Origin: JACMQX01 sp040385105
Lineage (GTDB): Bacteria; Pseudomonadota; Gammaproteobacteria; Burkholderiales; Burkholderiaceae_C
Assembly: GCA_040385105.1 (NCBI GenBank)
Contig: JAZKHY010000053.1
Span: 3,094-67,093 of the forward strand
Direction of reading: 5' to 3'
DNA length: 64,000 nt
In this document: positions 8,555 to 15,523 of the stretch, piece by piece
Layout: each line of letters opens with the position of its first letter
Position numbering within the stretch: position 1 is the first letter of the stretch
Notes under the pieces: model-generated
The model's input: the letters and a program-made list of their open reading frames with translations, nothing else
What the model was told of the DNA's origin: nothing
Databases searched by the model: none
Made by a program: the position numbers and the translations under genes

Positions 8555-9477
8555 ACTGGCAGACCCTCTCGCCGCAGGCGGACGGCCTCGGCGAATCGCC
8601 GTTCTGGCACCCCGATGAGCTTGCCCTGTACTGGGTGGACATTCCGGGCCGGCAGGTTCGCCGCGCCAACATCTTCATGGGCACGGTGGAGAGCTGGGCC
8701 ATGCCGTCGGAACCCGGCTGCATCGCGCCGGCAGCCGGCGGCGGGCTGGTGCTGGCGCTGCGCGACGGCATGTACCGCGCCGCGCAATGGGGCGGCGAGC
8801 TGCAGCTGCTTGCACGCTTTGACCATGACACCGCCACCACCCGCTTCAACGACGGCAAGGCCGACCCTGCCGGCCGCTTCTGGGCCGGCACCATGTATGA
8901 GCCCCGCGACAAGGCGCTGGCTCAGCTGTGGTCGCTGGACCTGCGCAGCGGCAAATCCGTTGTCGAGCGCAAGGCGGGCGATGCCACCATTGCCAACGGG
9001 CTGGCCTGGTCGCCTGACGAAAAGACGGTTTACTGGACCGACACGCTCCAGCACACCATCCGGGCCTGGGACTGGGACAAGGCCGGCAATGCCATGACGC
9101 GCGAGCGTGTGTTTGCCGGCTTCAGGCGCAAGCCGGACGGCTGGCAATACGGCCTGCCGGGCTGCACGCCCGATACCTATGGCGGCCGCCCCGACGGTGC
9201 AGCGGTCGATGCCCAGGGCAATTACTGGGTGGCCATGTTTGAGGGCGGGCGCGTCCTCAAGCTGTCGCCAGCGGGCGAGCAACTGGCCGAGTACCGCCTG
9301 CCCGCGCAGTGCCCGACCATGCCCTGCTTTGGCGGCGTGGACCTGAAGACCCTGTACGTCACCACCGCCAGCCATGCCCGGCCTGCGGCGGAGCTGCGGG
9401 ACATGCCGCAGTCAGGCTGCGTGTTCTCGATGCAGGTCGAGGTGCCCGGCCTGCCGGTGAACTTCTTTCAGGGCTGA
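8551..9477 (+). CDS. SMP-30/gluconolactonase/LRE family protein
   Basis: A 308-aa six-bladed beta-propeller of the regucalcin/gluconolactonase family, which hydrolyses sugar lactones to acids with a divalent metal. Metal-site motifs visible are GLGESPFWHP (Glu near residue 14), TTRFNDGKADPAGRFWAGTM (the conserved Asn and Asp, ~95-115), and GLAWSPDEKTVYWTD with Asn/Asp ligands near 150-170. Length and motif order are normal. It overlaps the aldose epimerase by four bases, so the two act in one transcript, plausibly in an aldose-to-aldonate route. Forty-two bases separate it from glcE, so read-through into the glycolate oxidase genes is possible. Confidence 0.9.
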   Translation: MNWQTLSPQADGLGESPFWHPDELALYWVDIPGRQVRRANIFMGTVESWAMPSEPGCIAPAAGGGLVLALRDGMYRAAQWGGELQLLARFDHDTATTRFNDGKADPAGRFWAGTMYEPRDKALAQLWSLDLRSGKSVVERKAGDATIANGLAWSPDEKTVYWTDTLQHTIRAWDWDKAGNAMTRERVFAGFRRKPDGWQYGLPGCTPDTYGGRPDGAAVDAQGNYWVAMFEGGRVLKLSPAGEQLAEYRLPAQCPTMPCFGGVDLKTLYVTTASHARPAAELRDMPQSGCVFSMQVEVPGLPVNFFQG

Positions 9478-9519
9478 CGTTCAAAAAAATCAAAACCGCC
9501 GCAGGGCCGGGCGGCTACC

Positions 9520-10647
9520 ATGCAGGCCATGGATTCAGCCCTTCAGGACATTGCCATGCGCATCCGCTCAGCCGCAGCCGGCGGCACGGCGCTGCGCATC
9601 CGCGGGGGAGGCACCAAGGATTTCCACGGCCAGGCCCTGAATGGCGAGTTGCTGGACACGCGGCACCTGGCCGGCGTCACGAGTTATGAACCCAGCGAAC
9701 TGGTGGTGACAGTGCGCGCCGGCACGCCGCTGGCGGAGCTGGAAGCCCTGCTGGCGACGCAGGGCCAGTGCCTGCCTTTCGAGCCGCCGCATTTCAGCGC
9801 AGGCGCCAAAGTGGGCGATACAGTGGACGCCACAGTGGGCGCCACAGTGGGCGGCATGGTGGCAGCGGGGCTGTCTGGCCCGGCCCGCGCCAGTGCCGGC
9901 TCGGTGCGCGACTATGTGCTCGGCGCCACCCTGCTCAATGGCAGGGGCGAACTGCTCACCTTTGGCGGCCAGGTCATGAAGAATGTGGCGGGCTATGACG
10001 TGTCCCGGGTGCTGGCCGGCTCGTTCGGCACCCTGGGTGTCATCACCGAGGTCAGCCTCAAGGTGCTGCCGGTGGCGCCGGCTGAAGCCACCCTGCGTTT
10101 CGGCATGGGCCAGGGCGATGCGCTGCGTGCGCTCAACCGCTGGGGCGGCCAGCCGCTGCCGCTCAACGCAAGCTGCTGGCTCCAGGAAGCAGGCGAAGGC
10201 GCCTTGTATGTGCGGCTGCGCGGCGCCGTCGCGGCGGTCGAGGCCGCGCGGCACAAGATGGGTGGCGAGCCCGACGGGTCCTGCGACTGGCAGGCGCTGC
10301 GCAACCAGTCCCACAGCTTCTTCGCGCCCCGGCCCGGCCTGTGCCTCTGGCGCCTGTCACTCCCGCAAACCGCGCCTGTGCTCGAGCTGCCGCAACCGCA
10401 GCTCATCGAGTGGCACGGCGGCCTGCGCTGGCTGCATGCCCCTTCGGCAGACGCCGGCAGGCTGCGCGCGCTGGCGGCAGGGGCCGGTGGCCACGCCACG
10501 CTGTTCCGCGCGGCGAATGACGCCGACAGGGCCGGCCAGGTCTTCGCGCCGCTTGCCGCGCCACTGGACCGCATCCACCGCGAACTCAAGAAGCAGTTCG
10601 ACCCGGCCGGCGTTTTCAACCCCGGCCGCCTGTACGCCGACATGTAA
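9520..10647 (+). CDS. glcE: Glycolate oxidase FAD-binding subunit GlcE
   Basis: A 375-aa FAD-binding subunit of the three-part glycolate (2-hydroxy acid) oxidase, which passes electrons from glycolate to the respiratory chain at the inner membrane. The PCMH-type FAD domain is clear: LRIRGGGTKDF near the N-terminus, the GGMVAAGLSGPARA loop, and VMKNVAGYDVSRVLAGSFGTLGVIT. The C-terminus ends with FDPAGVFNPGRLY as in GlcE/GlcD. Start is 9520, or possibly the in-frame ATG at 9529; neither has a strong ribosome site. Just before the FAD loop the gene carries a short in-frame tandem repeat (residues ~96-115). glcF follows 12 bases on. No glcD is seen in the window. Confidence 0.9.
   Translation: MQAMDSALQDIAMRIRSAAAGGTALRIRGGGTKDFHGQALNGELLDTRHLAGVTSYEPSELVVTVRAGTPLAELEALLATQGQCLPFEPPHFSAGAKVGDTVDATVGATVGGMVAAGLSGPARASAGSVRDYVLGATLLNGRGELLTFGGQVMKNVAGYDVSRVLAGSFGTLGVITEVSLKVLPVAPAEATLRFGMGQGDALRALNRWGGQPLPLNASCWLQEAGEGALYVRLRGAVAAVEAARHKMGGEPDGSCDWQALRNQSHSFFAPRPGLCLWRLSLPQTAPVLELPQPQLIEWHGGLRWLHAPSADAGRLRALAAGAGGHATLFRAANDADRAGQVFAPLAAPLDRIHRELKKQFDPAGVFNPGRLYADM
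9805..9852 (+). repeat. Four imperfect 12-bp tandem repeats inside glcE
   Basis: Four consecutive 12-base units follow the pattern GCCACAGTGGGC: gccaaagtgggc, gatacagtggac, gccacagtgggc, gccacagtgggc. A more diverged fifth (ggcatggtggca) falls in the normal FAD loop. They encode AKVG-DTVD-ATVG-ATVG, so the reading frame is kept and the protein gains a flexible Gly/Val/Thr stretch. Confidence 0.85.
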
Positions 10648-10659
10648 GCGGCACTCCTG

Positions 10660-11913
10660 ATGCAAACCACCCTCGCCCCCGAATTCAAAGGCACGCCCGA
10701 CGGCATGGAGGCGGAGGCAATCCTGCGCAAGTGCGTGCACTGCGGTTTCTGCACCGCCACCTGCCCGACCTACCAGCTGCTCGGCGACGAGCTGGACGGC
10801 CCGCGTGGCCGCATCTACCTGATCAAGCAGGTGCTTGAAGGCGAAACGCCCACGCGCAAGACGCAGATGCACCTGGACCGGTGCCTGACCTGCCGCAACT
10901 GCGAGAGCACCTGCCCGAGCGGTGTGCAGTACGGCCACCTGGTGGACATCGGCCGCAAGATCGTGGACGCCAGGGTGCCGCGCCCCGCGGGCGAAAGCGT
11001 GTTGCGCTGGGCACTGAAGGAAGGCCTGCCGTCGCCGCTGTTCGCGCCGGCCATGAAGATGGGCCAGGCGGTGCGCGGCCTGCTGCCTGCATCGCTGAAG
11101 GCCAAGGTGCCGCCAAGGCAGGAGGCCGGCACGAGGCCCCTGCGCGAACATGCGCGCAAGGTGCTGATGCTGGAGGGCTGTGTGCAGCCCGCGATGATGC
11201 CCAACATCAACAGCGCCACCACGCGCGTGCTTGACGCCGCCGGCATCCAGGTGGTGGCTGCGCCCACGGCCGGCTGCTGCGGCGCGGTGCGCTTCCACAT
11301 GAACGACCACGAGGGCGGCAAGGCCCAGATGCGCAACAACATCGACGCCTGGTGGCCGCAGGTGGAGCCTGCGCAAGGCCCGGGCGTCGAGGCCATCGTC
11401 ATGAACGCCTCGGGCTGCGGCGTGACGGTCAAGGACTACGGCCACCTGTTGCGCGACGACCCGGCCTATGCGGCAAAGGCGGCGCGCATCAGTGCGCTGA
11501 CCCGGGACCTGAGCGAGCTGCTGCCCGCCATTGCACAGGCCCTGGCTACGGCAAGGCCCGGCTTTGCGCCCGGCGCCAACCGGCGCCTGGCCTTCCACCC
11601 GCCGTGCACATTGCAGCACGGCCAGCAGCTGCGCGGCGGCGTCGAGCAGCACATGAAAGCGCTGGGCTTTGATGTACGCATTGCCACGAACGAATCGCAT
11701 CTGTGCTGCGGCTCGGCCGGCACGTATTCGGTCCTGAACCCCGGCATTGCATACCAGCTGCGCGACCGCAAGCTCGGCCACCTGGGCGCACTAGCGCCCG
11801 AGACCATCATCTCGGCCAACATCGGCTGCATCACCCACCTGCAAAGCGGCACCGGAACACCGGTGCGCCACTGGGTGGAGGTGCTGGACGAAGCACTGGC
11901 ATCATCCGCCTGA
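10660..11913 (+). CDS. glcF: Glycolate oxidase iron-sulfur subunit GlcF
   Basis: A 417-aa electron-transfer subunit that takes electrons from GlcDE. Two [4Fe-4S] cluster motifs are visible: C25-x2-C28-x2-C31-x3-C35 and C75-x2-C78-x2-C81-x3-C85, each followed by Pro. Two CCG-type (heterodisulfide-reductase-like) segments follow: one begins LEGCVQPAMMPN and runs to PTAGCCGAVRFHMN, the second runs from FHPPCTLQH to SHLCCGSAGTYSV. Length is typical. It lies 12 bases after glcE. The dehydrogenase subunit GlcD must be encoded elsewhere, or a different flavoprotein is used. Confidence 0.93.
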   Translation: MQTTLAPEFKGTPDGMEAEAILRKCVHCGFCTATCPTYQLLGDELDGPRGRIYLIKQVLEGETPTRKTQMHLDRCLTCRNCESTCPSGVQYGHLVDIGRKIVDARVPRPAGESVLRWALKEGLPSPLFAPAMKMGQAVRGLLPASLKAKVPPRQEAGTRPLREHARKVLMLEGCVQPAMMPNINSATTRVLDAAGIQVVAAPTAGCCGAVRFHMNDHEGGKAQMRNNIDAWWPQVEPAQGPGVEAIVMNASGCGVTVKDYGHLLRDDPAYAAKAARISALTRDLSELLPAIAQALATARPGFAPGANRRLAFHPPCTLQHGQQLRGGVEQHMKALGFDVRIATNESHLCCGSAGTYSVLNPGIAYQLRDRKLGHLGALAPETIISANIGCITHLQSGTGTPVRHWVEVLDEALASSA

Positions 11914-11933
11914 CGCTTCTGGCACCAAAACCC

Positions 11934-11945
11934 TACCCGTTGGTA
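11934..11945. promoter_or_regulatory. Inverted-repeat operator TACC-N4-GGTA upstream of the TetR gene
   Basis: TACCCGTTGGTA, 52 bases before the TetR start. The right arm runs into TATAAG (11944-11949), a plausible -10, so a bound repressor would block the regulator's own promoter. Same sequence class as the sites at 14329, 14442, 24358, 24471 and 27199. Confidence 0.7.
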
Positions 11946-11996
11946 TAAGATTGGCCCGATGGGGCGAATGCCCCGGCAACCACGGAGAATGAGTCA

Positions 11997-12701
11997 ATGG
12001 CGGTCGTCAAAACCAGGGCAAGCCGTGCCCCCGCGCGCCGGGCGCGCGATGTGTCCCATGAAGCCACCCCGGAGGGCGCGGAGCCGGTGCCGGACAAGCG
12101 CAGCGTCAAGTCGTTGCAGATCCTGAGCGCAGCCGCCAAGATCTTCAACGAGCGCGGCTACCACGGCACCTCGGTGGCCGACGTGGCGGAGGCGCTGGGC
12201 GTCAGCAAGCCCTTCCTCTACTACTACCTCAAGAACAAGGACGACATTCTCTTTGAATGCTCGCGCATCGCCACCGAGCAGCTGCATGCCATGCTGGACG
12301 AAGTCCGCAAGACGGACGTCCCGGGCTGGGAGCGGCTGGAGCTGGTGTTCCGCGGCTATGCACGGGTGATGACGACCGACTTCGGCATCTGCCTGATCCG
12401 CAATACCGCGCCCGGCACCATGCCCACCAACAGCCGCGAAAAGCTGTGGGTCGGTCGCCGCCGGCTGAACCGCGAGGTGGAGCAGATCATTGCACGCGGC
12501 ATTGCCGACGGCTCGATCCGCCAGTGCGACCCGATCGCGCTGTCGTTCGCCATCTTCGGCGCCTTCAACTGGATCACCTACTGGTACCGCGACAACGGCC
12601 CGCTCTCGCCCGACGAAATCTCCGAGCGCTTCCTGGACCTGTTTGCCCATGGCGCCAGGCCGGTGGAGACGCCCGCCGGCCGCAAGAGCACCGGCAAATG
12701 A
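11997..12701 (+). CDS. TetR/AcrR-family transcriptional regulator
   Basis: A 234-aa repressor. After a ~35-residue basic, probably disordered N-terminus comes a TetR DNA-binding domain: ILSAAAKIFNERGYHGTSV, DVAEALGVSKPFLYYYLKNK. The remaining ~150 helical residues are the ligand pocket and dimer face (TetR_C type). GGAG lies nine bases before the ATG. The gene leads a two-gene transcript with an acyl-CoA ligase ten bases downstream. Ligands of TetR regulators in such contexts are usually acyl-CoAs (family knowledge). The repeated TACC-N4-GGTA palindromes at its own promoter and at four other intergenic positions nearby make it the likely binder (inference). Confidence 0.92.
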   Translation: MAVVKTRASRAPARRARDVSHEATPEGAEPVPDKRSVKSLQILSAAAKIFNERGYHGTSVADVAEALGVSKPFLYYYLKNKDDILFECSRIATEQLHAMLDEVRKTDVPGWERLELVFRGYARVMTTDFGICLIRNTAPGTMPTNSREKLWVGRRRLNREVEQIIARGIADGSIRQCDPIALSFAIFGAFNWITYWYRDNGPLSPDEISERFLDLFAHGARPVETPAGRKSTGK

Positions 12702-12711
12702 GCGCAGTGTC

Positions 12712-14289
12712 ATGAGCGGCCTGCGCATCACCGACTGGTTTGAATACACCGCGACCACCAGGCCCTACCTTCCCTTCCTGTCGATGCAGGGCCGCACGCT
12801 GAGCTATGCCCAGGCGGACCTGCAAGCCAACCAGTGGGCCCATGCACTGATCGCACAGGGCCTGGCCATCGGCGACCGCCTTGGCTACCTGTCCACCAAC
12901 TCGATGGACATGGGCGTGATGCTCATTGCCGCCGCCAAGGCCGGCGTGGCGCCCGTCATGCTCAACTACCGCCTCGCGCCGCCGGAGTGGCTGGCGATCC
13001 TGCGCGACAGCGCGCCCGGCGTGCTGTTTGTGCGCGGCGAGGCCTATGTCAGCGCCATTGACGCACTGGCCTTGCCGCAGGAGCTGCCGGGCATCCGCCT
13101 GGTGGCCATCGACTGCGAGGCGCCTGCCGGCTGGCAGACGCTGGCGCAGTACCTTGAGGGCCATGCGCGTACCCGCCCGGGCCGCCCGGTGTCGGCCGAC
13201 GACATGCTCTACCTGATCTACACCAGCGGCACGACGGGCCTGCCCAAGGGCGTGATGATCAGCCACAACAACGTTCTGATGCACATCGAGCAGTCGATGA
13301 TGGCCTCCAGCGCGAGCAAGGCGCCGGGTGAGCGGGCGCTCGTCACCACGCCGCTGTACCACGCGGCCGGCGTGCACCGCATCATGAATGCGGCGGTGAC
13401 CAAGGGCACGGTGGTGCTGATGGAGCACTTTGACGGGCAGGAATTCGTGGACACGCTGGAGCGCGAGCGCATCAACACCTGCAACATGGTGCCGGCCATC
13501 ATGCAGTCGCTGCTGGACGACATACCGGACATCGCGCAGCGCGACTTCAGCCGCCTGCGCGTCATCTACTACGGCGCTGCACCGGTCAGCGTCACGCTGC
13601 TGCAGCGCGCGATGCAGGTGTTCCGCTGTGACCTGATCCAGGGCTACGGCCTGACCGAATCGTCGGGCGGCTTTGTCTACCTGAACGAGGTGGACCATGC
13701 GCGGGCGCTGGCCGGCGATGAGCACCTGCTGCGCTCGACCGGGCGCCCGGTGCTGGCGGATGTGCGCATCGTCGACGCGGACGGCAAGGACGTGCCGCGC
13801 GGCGAGCCGGGCGAACTCATCGTGCGCGGCCCCAATGTCATGCTGGGCTACTGGCGCAACCCTGAAGCCACGGCGCAAGCCATCAAGGACGGCTGGCTCC
13901 ATTCGGGCGACGTGGCCTCGATGGACGAGGAGGGCTACATCTACCTGCGCGACCGGCTGAAGGACATGATCGTCACCGGCGGCACCAATGTTTACCCGCG
14001 CGAGGTGGAGAACGTGCTGATGGCGCATGCCGGCATTGCCGACGTTGCCGTCATCGGCATCCCCGACGTCAAGTGGGGTGAGGCCATCATGGCCATCTGC
14101 GTCGCGCGCGGTGGCCAGCCGCCGGGCGACGACGAGCTGATCGCCTTCTGCCGCGAGCGTCTGGGCGGCTTCAAGGTGCCGCGGCGCTATGCCTTTGTGG
14201 ATGCATTGCCGCGCAATGCCAGCGGCAAGGTGCTCAAGCGGGCACTGCGCGAGCCCTACTGGGCGGGCGCCGGGCGCGGCATCGCCTGA
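12712..14289 (+). CDS. Acyl-CoA synthetase (AMP-forming ligase, ANL superfamily)
   Basis: A 525-aa enzyme that activates a carboxylic acid with ATP and CoA. Adenylation motifs are intact: YTSGTTGLPKG near residue 170, YGAAPVS near 286, GYGLTESSG near 315, the HSGDVASMDEEGYIYLRDRLKDMI hinge region (given here in part: GWLHSGDVA, YLRDRLKDMI), and NASGKVLKR near 505 with the catalytic lysine. The longer open frame upstream is antisense-like and covers the TetR gene, so the ATG at 12712, ten bases after the TetR stop, is used. It is the probable entry step of the acyl-CoA pathway encoded around it. Substrate chain type cannot be read from sequence. Confidence 0.9.
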   Translation: MSGLRITDWFEYTATTRPYLPFLSMQGRTLSYAQADLQANQWAHALIAQGLAIGDRLGYLSTNSMDMGVMLIAAAKAGVAPVMLNYRLAPPEWLAILRDSAPGVLFVRGEAYVSAIDALALPQELPGIRLVAIDCEAPAGWQTLAQYLEGHARTRPGRPVSADDMLYLIYTSGTTGLPKGVMISHNNVLMHIEQSMMASSASKAPGERALVTTPLYHAAGVHRIMNAAVTKGTVVLMEHFDGQEFVDTLERERINTCNMVPAIMQSLLDDIPDIAQRDFSRLRVIYYGAAPVSVTLLQRAMQVFRCDLIQGYGLTESSGGFVYLNEVDHARALAGDEHLLRSTGRPVLADVRIVDADGKDVPRGEPGELIVRGPNVMLGYWRNPEATAQAIKDGWLHSGDVASMDEEGYIYLRDRLKDMIVTGGTNVYPREVENVLMAHAGIADVAVIGIPDVKWGEAIMAICVARGGQPPGDDELIAFCRERLGGFKVPRRYAFVDALPRNASGKVLKRALREPYWAGAGRGIA

Positions 14290-14328
14290 GCGGCGGCGCG
14301 CCGCCGCGCCGCTTTCTCCTGCCTTTCG
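14290..14328 (+). terminator. Probable terminator after the acyl-CoA ligase
   Basis: An 18-base perfect GC palindrome (14290-14307) begins two bases after the stop codon and is followed by a pyrimidine-rich, T-containing stretch (gctttctcctgcctttc). It could end the TetR-ligase transcript. The T-run is not uniform, so efficiency is uncertain. Confidence 0.55.
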
Positions 14329-14340
14329 TACCAATTGGTA
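14329..14340. promoter_or_regulatory. Operator TACC-N4-GGTA, upstream copy
   Basis: TACCAATTGGTA, a perfect 12-base palindrome, 113 bases (centre to centre) before a second copy that overlaps the Bug-gene promoter. It may be an auxiliary site. TAGATT continues from its right arm, but no good -35 box is seen. Confidence 0.65.
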
Positions 14341-14402
14341 GATTCGCGTGCGCCGGTGCTGGTGCAGGGCAAGCTTTACCATTTCTCTCAGTAAGGCCCC
14401 GC

Positions 14403-14431
14403 TTGACAAGCCCCTGAATGCTCTGTGTAAT
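14403..14431 (+). promoter_or_regulatory. Sigma-70 promoter of the Bug-family gene
   Basis: TTGACA (14403-14408), a 17-base spacer and TGTAAT (14426-14431). The predicted transcription start falls at ~14438, so the operator at 14442-14453 would sit just downstream of it. Confidence 0.75.
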
Positions 14432-14441
14432 GACTGAATCC

Positions 14442-14453
14442 TACCAATGGGTA
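14442..14453. promoter_or_regulatory. Operator TACC-N4-GGTA at the Bug-gene promoter
   Basis: CTACC-AATG-GGTAG (14441-14454), located just downstream of a consensus promoter and 26 bases before the Bug start codon. This position is typical for repression. Confidence 0.75.
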
Positions 14454-14479
14454 GTAAACACCGACACAGGAGACAAGAC

Positions 14480-15466
14480 ATGCAGATCACGCGCCGCACC
14501 TTCACCGCCGCCGCAGCCGGCACCGCGCTCACCGCCCTGGCCCCCTCGCTCCATGCGCAGGCCGCTTTCCCGACGCGCCCCGTCACCATCCTCGTCGGCT
14601 ACGCGGCCGGCGGACCGACCGACATTTATGTGCGGTCGCTGGCCAAACACCTGTCCGACCTGTGGAAACAACCCGTCGTGGTCGAGAACCGCGCGGGCGC
14701 GTCCGGCTCGATCGCCGCGCAGGCCGTGCTCAAGGCACCGGCCGACGGCTACACGCTGCTGTTCACCAACAATGCCGCCAACGGCGCCTACGAGGTGCTC
14801 AGCCCCAAGACGGCGACCTACCGCACGCTGCGCGACTTCAAGGCCGTATCGCTGTTCGGCATCTCGCCCAGCATCATGGTCGTGCGCGCCGGCCTGCCGG
14901 TGAAGGACGCGAAGGAATTCGTTGCGCTGGCCAAGGCGAGCCCCGGCAAGCTCAGCTACGGCAGCTCGGCCATCGGCAGCGCGCCGCACCTGGCGTCGGA
15001 GCTGCTGCAGAGCGTCGCCGGCATCAAGCTGCTGCACGTGCCCTTCAACGGCGCGGCGCCGGTGATGCAGGCGTTGCTCAGCGACACGGTCGACATGTAC
15101 ATCGGCGGAGCCTCCACCGTCATGGGCCAGGTCAACAACGGCAAACTGCGCGCGATCGGCGCGGTGCACCCGACGCGGCTGCAGTCCGCGCCCGGCATCC
15201 CCAGCATGGCCGAGCAGGGCTTCAAGGGCGTGGAGTACGCGTCCTGGTTCGGCATGCTCGCTTCCAAGGATGTGCCCGACGCGCTGCTCGACCAGATCAA
15301 CGCCGACTGCCGCAAGGTCATGGAGCTGCCTGAAATGAAGGCCCAGCTCACCACCTTCGGCATCGAGTACACCTCCTACACCCGCCCGCAGTTCCTGCAG
15401 GTGGTGAAGGAAGAAGTCGAGCGCTCCAGCAAGGTCGTGAGCGAGGGGAAGATCTCGCAGGAGTGA
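14480..15466 (+). CDS. Bug-family (TctC) periplasmic solute-binding protein
   Basis: A 328-aa exported binding protein. A Tat-like signal (ITRRTFTAAAAG) leads to a cleavage region near LHAQA. The Bug fold motifs are present: FPTRPVTILVGYAAGGPTD, VVVENRAGASGSIAA, ADGYTLL and VPFNGAAPVMQALLSDTVD. I chose the ATG at 14480, which has CAGGAGAC upstream, over the ATG at 14447, which lies inside the operator. Bug proteins bind small carboxylates in the periplasm; no TctA/TctB permease is present, so it may sense or deliver to a distant transporter. Its promoter carries the local operator, tying it to the acyl-CoA regulon. Confidence 0.9.
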   Translation: MQITRRTFTAAAAGTALTALAPSLHAQAAFPTRPVTILVGYAAGGPTDIYVRSLAKHLSDLWKQPVVVENRAGASGSIAAQAVLKAPADGYTLLFTNNAANGAYEVLSPKTATYRTLRDFKAVSLFGISPSIMVVRAGLPVKDAKEFVALAKASPGKLSYGSSAIGSAPHLASELLQSVAGIKLLHVPFNGAAPVMQALLSDTVDMYIGGASTVMGQVNNGKLRAIGAVHPTRLQSAPGIPSMAEQGFKGVEYASWFGMLASKDVPDALLDQINADCRKVMELPEMKAQLTTFGIEYTSYTRPQFLQVVKEEVERSSKVVSEGKISQE

Positions 15467-15473
15467 ATGCGGC

Positions 15474-15507
15474 GGCACCGGCACGCAATCGCGTGCATGC
15501 CGGTGCC
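15474..15507. terminator. Hairpin between convergent genes
   Basis: Arms GGCACCGGCA and TGCCGGTGCC flank an inner CGC/GCG stem. It lies between the Bug gene and the CoA-transferase gene, which converge here. No T-run is visible, so termination efficiency is unclear. Confidence 0.5.
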
Positions 15508-15523
15508 ACCAGGCCCGGCGGCT

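Noticed and set aside
14290..14307. GC palindrome as a regulatory operator
   Set aside because: It lies two bases after a stop codon and is followed by a pyrimidine-rich tail, so a terminator is simpler. It is unrelated to the TACC-N4-GGTA sites.
12574..14589. 671-aa minus-strand open frame opposite the acyl-CoA ligase
   Set aside because: The plus strand carries intact adenylation motifs. The minus frame has no recognisable domain and would overlap two operators and a terminator.
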